The notes below the pieces were generated by a model. That model made no database searches. It worked only from the letters and a program-made list of their open reading frames with translations, and was not told where the DNA came from. 8,762 nucleotides of DNA from Planctomycetaceae bacterium. GTDB taxonomy: Bacteria > Planctomycetota > Planctomycetia > Pirellulales > Thermoguttaceae. Each line of letters opens with the position of its first letter. The stretch's first letter is position 1. Positions 1-4,325 of this stretch are shown here, piece after piece. Both the position numbers and the translations under genes were made by a program. Location of the stretch: contig JAITBS010000463.1 of NCBI GenBank assembly GCA_031283515.1, positions 1-8,762 on the forward strand, written 5' to 3'.

Positions 1-217
1 ATTCAAGCGTTTCCGCCATTGCTCCTGACGCTTTACCGCCGCCGATAACAATAATTCGATCAATTCCGTTGAGCAGATATTGCTCGTCACCGATTTGCAG
101 AACATCGCCGCGAAGCGAAACGGTGTTACGAATTAATCGGTCAACCCGAACTCCTTCAACGCCGGCGTTCCAAATGGCTAATAAATCCTCACGAAGTTGT
201 TGCGGAGTTCGAGACAT
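1..217 (-). CDS. Glycerate 2-kinase (DUF4147/MOFRL family), N-terminal 72 residues, cut by window edge
   Basis: The minus-strand frame opens with ATG at 217-215 and stays open to the edge, giving 72 codons; the rest of the gene lies to the left. The opening reads MSRTPQQLREDLLAIWNAGV, followed by a segment ending in IDRIIVIGGGKASGAMAETLE. A helix with 'AIWNAGVEGVRVDRLI', a short beta pair and a glycine-rich 'VIGGGKASG' loop is the N-terminal pattern of the DUF4147 domain of type-2 glycerate kinases. These phosphorylate D-glycerate to 2-phosphoglycerate with ATP in the cytoplasm, feeding glycerate into glycolysis. The family is usually 400-450 residues, so about five sixths is missing here. 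The ATG is chosen because the next ATG upstream (in TTATGAAATGA) runs into a stop at once; no Shine-Dalgarno is visible. It is co-directional with the small gene at 325-462 but 107 bases away. Recognition rests on the N-terminus only, so the catalytic half cannot be checked. Confidence 0.82.
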   Translation of the reverse strand, partial: MSRTPQQLREDLLAIWNAGVEGVRVDRLIRNTVSLRGDVLQIGDEQYLLNGIDRIIVIGGGKASGAMAETLE

Positions 218-256
218 CGTAAGATGATCATTTCATAAGAGTTCTAGGGCAAGAAT

Positions 257-281
257 CGAAAAAAAACATTATATTTTTTCG
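257..281. other. AT-rich inverted repeat over a TATAAT box, glycerate kinase upstream region
   Basis: CGAAAAAA (257-264) and TTTTTTCG (274-281) form an 8-bp inverted repeat around a 9-base loop. On the minus strand the loop contains TATAAT (273-268), about 50 bases upstream of the glycerate kinase ATG. It could be that gene's -10 box, although no good -35 lies 16-18 bases upstream, or a weak bidirectional terminator for the small gene ending at 325. The signal is weak and composition alone could produce it. Confidence 0.25.
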
Positions 282-324
282 AATTATTAAATCTTTATAT
301 CCTTTTATTTTTTGATACTGATTT

Positions 325-462
325 TCATTGCAAAACAAAATATTTGATAATCCAATAAAGAAGTATTCCAAAAATAAACACCACAAAACCAAACATTCGG
401 ATGGTATCAGAATCTATTTGACCTTTGGGGCAATACTGAGGAATAGGAATTTTTTCTTTCAT
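325..462 (-). CDS. Small single-span membrane protein, 45 residues, unknown function
   Basis: This minus-strand frame runs from ATG (462-460) to TGA (327-325). I do not recognise the protein. The first 22 residues are polar (MKEKIPIPQYCPKGQIDSDT, then IR), with one cysteine in a 'QYCPKG' turn. They are followed by an uninterrupted hydrophobic helix of about 17 residues (MFGFVVFIFGILLYWII) and a short KYFVLQ tail. This is what a real small membrane protein looks like: the polar half uses Gln, Pro, Asp and Gly codons that random AT-rich DNA rarely gives in a clean frame. Charge favours neither orientation strongly. An extended -10 box lies 20 bases upstream, implying its own short or nearly leaderless transcript; no Shine-Dalgarno is visible. 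It sits between rpsI and glycerate kinase, all on the same strand. The opposite-strand frame over it (328-519) has a TTG start, low-complexity composition and no family features, so I prefer this strand. Confidence 0.55.
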   Translation of the reverse strand: MKEKIPIPQYCPKGQIDSDTIRMFGFVVFIFGILLYWIIKYFVLQ

Positions 463-481
463 AATAATTGTATCTACATGT

Positions 482-510
482 ATTATAACAGAAAAAATAA
501 ACAGTTACTT
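482..510 (-). promoter_or_regulatory. Extended -10 promoter candidate for the 45-residue protein
   Basis: Read on the minus strand, TG-T-TATAAT (490-482) is a full extended -10 element. The hexamer 17 bases upstream is AAGTAA (510-505), a poor -35, which extended -10 promoters can tolerate. Transcription would start near 475, leaving a leader of only about a dozen bases before the ATG at 462. Planctomycete promoters are poorly characterised, so this is a match to the sigma-70 consensus only. Confidence 0.4.
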
Positions 511-677
511 AAATACTGAATTTTAATGTTAGTAAAACGGAACTTCCGAATCATTTAAAATTGTTTAATTTATTTTTGAGCAACTCTTTTGTTCCGTAAC
601 ATATACTGCTCTGTTTGACGATGTTGCGAGTATTTTCACATATCGTTATTTTTTGCTAATTCTTCTAATAGTCATTC

Positions 678-700
678 TTCAAACAAGTTTTATTGTTGAA
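678..700 (-). other. Hairpin just downstream of rpsI stop
   Basis: TTCAAACAA (678-686) and TTGTTGAA (693-700) pair over eight bases with one bulged A and a six-base loop. On the minus strand the hairpin begins seven bases after the rpsI stop codon. No U-tract follows (next bases GAATGAC), so it is not a standard intrinsic terminator; it may be an mRNA 3'-end or processing structure, or chance. A smaller dyad, CGGAA-c-TTCCG (538-548), lies further downstream and is followed by a short T-run on the same strand. Confidence 0.2.
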
Positions 701-706
701 AAGATA

Positions 707-1132
707 CTAACGTTTTGAGAATTGAGTACCGCGTCGTGCTTTTCGGAGACCGTATTTTTTACGTTCAACTTCTCGTGCGTCACGAGTTAAGAGACTGTGT
801 TCGCGTAATTTCGGTTCAGTTTCCGGATCGAATTTTTTGATGGCGCGTGCGATACCGAGTTTACAAGCGTCTGCCTGACCGGTTGTGCCGCCGCCTTCGA
901 CCTGAATCAAAACATCAACCTCCGCTTGTTTTTCAGTCAACACCAACGGAGACAAAACAGTATTCTGTTGTTGAACTGTTTTGAAAAAATCTTCTAATTC
1001 ACGGCGATTGATACTGATTTTGCCGGTTCCCGGACGCACTCGAACTCTCGCAACCGATGATTTACGGCGACCTGTTCCGAGAAAATCTTCCTTACCGTTT
1101 CCTTCAATAATAAAATTACCAAAATGAACCAT
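707..1132 (-). CDS. rpsI: 30S ribosomal protein S9
   Basis: This gene encodes S9 (uS9), a small-subunit protein whose C-terminal tail reaches the P-site tRNA. The 141-residue product shows the core 'GTGRRKSSVARVRVRPGTGK' (residues 19-38), the family signature 'GGGTTGQADACKLGIARAI' (residues 80-98) and the diagnostic basic end 'KARRGTQFSKR', finishing in the Ser-Lys-Arg that contacts tRNA. E. coli S9 is about 130 residues; the excess is a short N-terminal extension (MVHFGNFIIEGNGKEDF). The ATG at 1132 is the only sensible start because the core begins soon after; no clear Shine-Dalgarno precedes it. It follows rplM on the same strand after 83 bases, the conserved bacterial L13-S9 pair, and is probably cotranscribed with it. 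All signature residues are intact. Confidence 0.97.
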   Translation of the reverse strand: MVHFGNFIIEGNGKEDFLGTGRRKSSVARVRVRPGTGKISINRRELEDFFKTVQQQNTVLSPLVLTEKQAEVDVLIQVEGGGTTGQADACKLGIARAIKKFDPETEPKLREHSLLTRDAREVERKKYGLRKARRGTQFSKR

Positions 1133-1215
1133 TTTACTTTATTTTTTAATTGTATGATTAAATATTGAACGTTTACAAGTTAATACGAAAATTTGGTGTT
1201 ATACTTACTGAATAA

Positions 1216-1656
1216 TTATTTTTTGGCTAATTCGAGTACTTCGGGTTGCTGAGCCTGATGCGGATGGGCAACACCGGTTCGATAAACTTTTAATTTGGCG
1301 AGCATTTTTTTAGCGAGTTTATTTTTGGGCAACATTCGCCGAACTGCTTCTGTTAAGACGAGTTCCGGTTTATGTTCCAGACGATGCCGGACTGTTTCTG
1401 TTCGCAGACCGGGCCATTTTGTGTACCAGGTATATTTCTTTTGATCAAGTTTTTTGCCGGTGAACACGATTTTATCGACATTTGTTACGATCACATATTC
1501 ACCGGTATCGACATGCGGGGTGTAGGTTGGTCGATGTTTTCCCATGAGAATCATTGCAATATCGCTTGCCAAACGCCCGACAACTTTGTTTGTTCCGTCA
1601 ACGAGGTACCATTTCTGTGGAACTTCGTTCGGTTTTGCCATGTATGTTTTGTCCAT
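1216..1656 (-). CDS. rplM: 50S ribosomal protein L13
   Basis: This gene encodes L13 (uL13), an early-assembling large-subunit protein that binds 23S rRNA. From ATG 1656 the product is 146 residues, matching the usual ~142. Recognisable blocks are 'KWYLVDGTNKVVGRLAS', 'MGKHRPTYTPHVDTGEYVIV', 'GLRTETVRHRLEHKPE', 'AVRRMLPKNKLAKKMLAKLK' and the end 'HPHQAQQPEVLEL'. The frame can be opened three codons earlier at a TTG (1665), but the ATG at 1656 aligns with the canonical start (MDKTYMAKP beside the family's M-K-T-F-x-A-K-P). No Shine-Dalgarno is evident. It is the first gene of the rplM-rpsI unit and faces away from the toroid-repeat gene across a 527-base spacer. A minus-strand TTGACA lies at 1790-1785 but lacks a convincing -10 at 16-18 bases. 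Confidence 0.97.
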   Translation of the reverse strand: MDKTYMAKPNEVPQKWYLVDGTNKVVGRLASDIAMILMGKHRPTYTPHVDTGEYVIVTNVDKIVFTGKKLDQKKYTWYTKWPGLRTETVRHRLEHKPELVLTEAVRRMLPKNKLAKKMLAKLKVYRTGVAHPHQAQQPEVLELAKK

Positions 1657-1824
1657 GATTATCAACTGCCCGAATTTACATGAATTGAAGGTTCAATTTA
1701 ATGAAAGAAAGCATCATTGTATAGTGTTTTCTTTTTTTGCCAAGACGGGGGAAAGAAACTTTTGCAATATTTCAGCGGAATTTTTGTCAACAACCGCTAG
1801 GAATCTCTAAAAAATTCATTTTCC

Positions 1825-1914
1825 ATCACAGAGGACACGGAGATGATTTTTATTTTATATCAAAAACATAATTTAAAAATGCTCTCTCCGTGAACTCTGT
1901 GTTCTCTGTGGTTA
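1825..1914. repeat. Inverted blocks of a nonamer repeat, consensus NNCACRGAG
   Basis: The left block (1825-1842) is two direct units, ATCACAGAG and GACACGGAG. The right block, read on the minus strand from 1914 to 1883, contains ACCACAGAG, AACACAGAG and TTCACGGAG. The blocks face each other across roughly 40 AT-rich bases, so the transcript could fold into a long imperfect stem. I know 'CCACAGAG...ACACAGAG' sequences as common intergenic repeats in environmental bacterial genomes; their function is not established. Confidence 0.75.
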
Positions 1915-1976
1915 ATAAAAAATTGACTTATTTAGAAATTCCCCAATTTCATTTGTTTACGAATGAAAATAGACGA

Positions 1977-2010
1977 GGTAAATGACTTTTCGGAAAAAAA
2001 GTTGTTTACC
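1977..2010. repeat. 34-base stem-loop upstream of the toroid-repeat gene promoter
   Basis: GGTAAATGACTTTT (1977-1990) pairs with AAAAGTTGTTTACC (1997-2010) around a six-base CGGAAA loop. In RNA all 14 positions pair, counting two G-U wobbles; in DNA it is a dyad with two central mismatches per arm. No T-run follows on either strand, so it is not an intrinsic terminator. The segment TTGTTTAC also occurs at 1953-1960, just before the smaller hairpin's right arm. It lies upstream of the promoter at 2064-2091, so a protein-binding dyad is as likely as an RNA structure. Confidence 0.5.
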
Positions 2011-2063
2011 GATTAAATTTCCTACGTTTTATTTATTTCTGCGTGAATAATTATGTTTTTTTG

Positions 2064-2091
2064 TTGGAAAGGAATTGTTCCGTATTATAAT
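2064..2091 (+). promoter_or_regulatory. Sigma-70-like promoter candidate for the toroid-repeat gene, with dyad in spacer
   Basis: TTGGAA (2064-2069), a 16-base spacer and a perfect TATAAT (2086-2091) form a reasonable promoter, giving a leader of about 85 bases. The spacer contains the dyad GGAA-TTG-TTCC (2071-2081), placed where an operator would be. A second TATAAT follows at 2097-2102 (within GGTTATAATAAG). Consensus match only. Confidence 0.5.
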
Positions 2092-2171
2092 TTGGTTATA
2101 ATAAGTTTTGTTCTTTTGTTTTCCGCCTTACCCTGAACAACCGTTTTAGGGATTGATACCCCTCTTTAATT

Positions 2172-2177
2172 AGGAGA
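2172..2177 (+). promoter_or_regulatory. Shine-Dalgarno AGGAGA of the toroid-repeat gene
   Basis: AGGAG ends seven bases before the ATG at 2184. It is the only clear Shine-Dalgarno in the window, and it fixes the start of this gene. Confidence 0.8.
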
Positions 2178-2183
2178 CCAGAT

Positions 2184-3737
2184 ATGAGCGAAAAAAATGT
2201 TCCGGTAAACGAAATCCCGATTGCCGATGAAGTTGAAAATCTTCCGGTTAGTGATGAATATGATCCGGCGTTGGAAAATATCCGCCAGAAATTTTCTATC
2301 AGGCAATTTTTGCGTGGTGCACCGAGTATCATGTTTAGTTTGATTATTCACGGTGTTGTGTTGCTTATTCTTGCCATTTGTTATCTTCCGGCGATTGTTG
2401 ATTTTCGTCCTGATTTGACGGCAAATCTGGAAGACTTAGGTGAAATTGAAGATGTTGATATTTTCGAAGAAGAGCCGGTGGAGATCAATCTTGATGAAAC
2501 CAATGATGTTACTGAAATTGATACAACGGTGGAGACCATAACAACCGAAATGAATGTTCCTGAAGCGGGTCCGGAAATTGCAACTGCTGATCTTGGCAAT
2601 CTTATGGCTCCCAATACGTTAATTTCCAAAATGAATAACACCGGCGATCTTGGCGGTCGGAAAAACAGAGGTACCGCGGTTGCTATTGACGGCGGTTCCG
2701 AAGCGAGTGAGAAGGCGGTTGCCAGTGGTCTTCAGTGGATTGCCGAACACCAACTCCCGAATGGTTCTTGGTCTTATACCCAATTGAGAAATCCGAATTG
2801 TCGCGGGAAATGCAAAGATTCACCGATGGATACGGCAAATAAATCCTATATTTCGGCAACAGCGATGGCATTATTACCGATGTTGGGTTGTGGAATTACG
2901 CACAAGGAAGGTAAATATAAGAAAGAGGTCAAAGCCGGACTTGACTATATTACGAGCAATTATCAGGTAAAACCGGAAGGAATTATTCTTGCCGAAAAAG
3001 GTTCTACTCCGATAATGTATCATCAAGGTTTAACTGCTATTGTCATTTGCGAAGCTGCAGCAATGACTCGTGACAAAAATCTTGAAAAAATTGCCCAAGG
3101 AGCGATCAATTATATTGTTTGGGCGCAAGATCCGGTTGGTGGTGGTTGGCGGTATTCTCCCAAACAACCGGGAGATACGTCAGGAATGGGTTGGAATTTT
3201 ATGGCGTTAAAAAGTGCTCAGATGGCGTATCTCAATGTTCCCGCCAAAACGATTCGGGGGGCAAAACATTTTCTTGATAATGTTGTTGGAATTGAGGGCG
3301 GAGCCAAATACGGTTACGAAAGTGCCAAAGATGGACCGAAGCTTAGTCTGACGCCGATTGGATTACTTGGTCAGATGTACATGGGTTGGAAGGTTGATCG
3401 TCCTGAACTGATTAAAGGAACCGACTATGTTTCCAAAGCGGGACCGCAACTGAACAATATCTATTACTGTTATTACGCTACTCAGGTAATGCATCATGTT
3501 GGTGGTGAGAAGTGGGACCAATGGAACAGACGAATCCGTGATGAACTTGTTAAACGCCAAGTGACGGAAGGTCATGAAAGGGGGAGTTGGCCTATCGACA
3601 TTGGCGGCGGATTGGTTGGCGGTTCCGGCGGACGCTTGACCTGTACTGCATTTGCGACAATGATTCTGGAAGTTTATTATCGACATCTTCCGCTCTACCG
3701 TAAAACAACAACGGTTGATGCATTTCCATTAGATTGA
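2184..3737 (+). CDS. Membrane-anchored prenyltransferase/squalene-oxidase repeat protein with TonB-like anchor
   Basis: The product has 517 residues. A polar N-terminus (1-47) ends in the basic FSIRQFLRG and is followed by one transmembrane helix (about 48-70, MFSLIIHGVVLLILAI), so the N-terminus should be cytoplasmic. Next comes a strongly acidic linker (82-131), then an alpha/alpha-toroid domain (about 172-505) in the periplasm. The toroid repeats resemble those of squalene-hopene cyclases and prenyltransferases: GLQWIAEHQLPNGSWSY (182-198), AINYIVWAQDPVGGGWRYSP (307-326), a YGY segment (376-378), YYATQVMHHVGG (430-441) and LEVYYRHLPLY (495-505). I know this arrangement as a large planctomycete family of unknown function. 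I see no DxDD motif like that of squalene-hopene cyclases, so cyclase activity should not be assumed. Cys206 and Cys210 (NCRGKC) may bind metal or form a disulfide. The helix has Ser52, His56 and Leu63 in TonB/TolA spacing. A good Shine-Dalgarno supports the start. It is monocistronic as far as visible. Confidence 0.88.
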   Translation: MSEKNVPVNEIPIADEVENLPVSDEYDPALENIRQKFSIRQFLRGAPSIMFSLIIHGVVLLILAICYLPAIVDFRPDLTANLEDLGEIEDVDIFEEEPVEINLDETNDVTEIDTTVETITTEMNVPEAGPEIATADLGNLMAPNTLISKMNNTGDLGGRKNRGTAVAIDGGSEASEKAVASGLQWIAEHQLPNGSWSYTQLRNPNCRGKCKDSPMDTANKSYISATAMALLPMLGCGITHKEGKYKKEVKAGLDYITSNYQVKPEGIILAEKGSTPIMYHQGLTAIVICEAAAMTRDKNLEKIAQGAINYIVWAQDPVGGGWRYSPKQPGDTSGMGWNFMALKSAQMAYLNVPAKTIRGAKHFLDNVVGIEGGAKYGYESAKDGPKLSLTPIGLLGQMYMGWKVDRPELIKGTDYVSKAGPQLNNIYYCYYATQVMHHVGGEKWDQWNRRIRDELVKRQVTEGHERGSWPIDIGGGLVGGSGGRLTCTAFATMILEVYYRHLPLYRKTTTVDAFPLD

Positions 3738-3762
3738 TTCGGTATTGAATGATTCGGTATTG
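3735..3762 (+). repeat. 13-bp direct repeat overlapping the stop codon of the toroid-repeat gene
   Basis: TGATTCGGTATTG occurs at 3735-3747 and again at 3750-3762, separated by two bases (period 15). The first TGA is the stop codon of the toroid-repeat gene. It looks like a small tandem duplication, possibly a target duplication or slippage product at the edge of the repeat-rich spacer. Confidence 0.6.
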
Positions 3763-3809
3763 GAGTCCGATTTCCCTCTGTCAACAGGGACAAACCGGTT
3801 ATCGCCGAC

Positions 3810-3892
3810 CAACCTTTCGGCGAAAGGTTGACGCCCCGATTCTGTAGGTAGGCGACGTTTCGCCGAAACGTCGCATCGGCGTACTCGCCGAT
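3810..3892. repeat. REP/BIME-like cluster of three palindromes preceded by GTAG
   Basis: Three hairpins stand in a row. The first (3810-3830) is a perfect palindrome with CAACCTTTC/GAAAGGTTG arms. The second (3852-3874) is a perfect palindrome with GCGACGTTTCG/CGAAACGTCGC arms around a single central C. The third (3875-3892) has ATCGGCG/CGCCGAT arms around TACT and begins at the base after the second ends. The apices of the first two, TTTCGGCGAAA and TTTCGCCGAAA, are reverse complements, as in head-to-head REP units. GTAG occurs twice (3844-3847, 3848-3851) directly before the second stem; a GTAG or GTGG tetranucleotide before a hairpin is the hallmark of REP elements mobilised by RAYT (REP-associated tyrosine) transposases. 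No T-run follows, so it is not an intrinsic terminator. It is GC-richer than its surroundings. Confidence 0.7.
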
Positions 3893-4117
3893 TGGTGTCA
3901 GTTTACGGATGGTAACGGAAAACACAAAATCGGTCGAAATTACCAAATCAACCGTTGGCGACTTGCGAACCTCATTTTCACCTAATTTTTCCGAACAAAA
4001 TAACCTCAACAGCAAAAAGAGAATAAAATAACCAACCTCATTATCTCATTCGCTCATAAAACAATGAAATAATTGAAGTTACTATTTATTTTATCCATTT
4101 TACTGAGGTCAGTTTTT

Positions 4118-4228
4118 AGTGAATAGTGAGTAGTGAATAGTTAATAGTTCGCAAGCGGATTAAAATCGTTTTGGTAAATAGGACGCTTGCGACACTACTC
4201 ACTATTCACTATTAACTATTCACTACTC
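4118..4228. repeat. Inverted array of degenerate heptamers (GTGAATA/GTTAATA/GTGAGTA)
   Basis: The left arm has four consecutive heptamers, GTGAATA, GTGAGTA, GTGAATA and GTTAATA (4119-4146), followed by TCGCAAGCG (4149-4157). The right arm mirrors it: CGCTTGCGA (4184-4192) followed by minus-strand heptamers GTGAGTA, GTGAATA, GTTAATA and GTGAATA (4202-4196, 4209-4203, 4216-4210, 4223-4217). The inner 9-bp inverted repeat is perfect around a 26-base loop; the heptamers of the two arms differ in order, so the outer stem is imperfect. The right end lies six bases before the -35 of the ileS promoter candidate. Heptameric repeats of this kind recur in many bacterial genomes. Confidence 0.8.
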
Positions 4229-4233
4229 AGGGC

Positions 4234-4262
4234 TGGTCAAGGAAAAGAGCATCTGATATAAT
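4234..4262 (+). promoter_or_regulatory. Extended -10 promoter candidate for ileS
   Basis: TG-A-TATAAT (4254-4262) is a complete extended -10. TGGTCA (4234-4239), 17 bases upstream, matches the -35 consensus at four of six positions. Transcription would start near 4269, leaving a leader of about 57 bases. I see no T-box specifier structure or terminator in so short a leader. Confidence 0.5.
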
Positions 4263-4325
4263 GACGCAACTTTGTTCGATAGTCGTTTTGCAACTATTTT
4301 ATTTTTCCCTATCTTTGTTGATTCT

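Larger units (their letters stand above)
1657..2183. other. Divergent intergenic spacer between rplM and the toroid-repeat gene
   Basis: This spacer has no gene that I can support. From left to right it holds the rplM leader (with an unmatched minus-strand TTGACA at 1790-1785), an inverted pair of nonamer repeat blocks (1825-1914), a 7-bp hairpin (TTTCATT 1947-1953 with AATGAAA 1962-1968), a 34-base stem-loop (1977-2010), a plus-strand promoter candidate (2064-2091) and the ribosome binding site of the next gene. Open frames here, such as 1544-1810, are AT-rich and partly antisense to rplM. Confidence 0.7.
3738..4325. other. Repeat-rich spacer between the toroid-repeat gene and ileS
   Basis: No gene is supported in this stretch. 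It contains the tail of a 13-bp direct repeat, a cluster of three palindromes (3810-3892), about 225 bases of ordinary AT-rich DNA (3893-4117), a large inverted array of heptamers (4118-4228) and the ileS promoter candidate (4234-4262). The 106-codon minus-strand frame across 3695-4015 is made largely of palindrome sequence and antisense toroid-gene sequence, so I do not call it. Confidence 0.7.

Noticed and set aside
328..519. 63-codon plus-strand frame over the small membrane gene
   Set aside because: It has a TTG start, Lys/Asn/Tyr-rich composition from AT-rich DNA and no family features. The opposite strand encodes a better-shaped small protein in the same place.
3810..3874. Palindromes as a rho-independent terminator for the toroid-repeat gene
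   Set aside because: The stems are strong, but no T-run follows either of them on either strand.
3695..4015. 106-codon minus-strand frame after the toroid-repeat gene
   Set aside because: It is made of the REP-like palindromes and antisense toroid-gene sequence; no start context, no recognisable domain and unstructured composition.
4118..4228. Heptamer array as a CRISPR or iteron origin
   Set aside because: The units are 7 bases with no spacers, so not CRISPR. The inverted arrangement, lack of a rep or dnaA gene and position at a promoter argue against an origin.
4272..4325. 18-codon upstream extension of ileS from a TTG
   Set aside because: The extension is hydrophobic (ATILFFPIFV), overlaps the expected transcript start region and is not seen in the family; ATG 4326 gives a normal IleRS N-terminus.
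4263..4325. T-box or other riboswitch leader for ileS
   Set aside because: The leader from the predicted start is about 57 bases, too short for a T-box, and I see no antiterminator motif or terminator hairpin.
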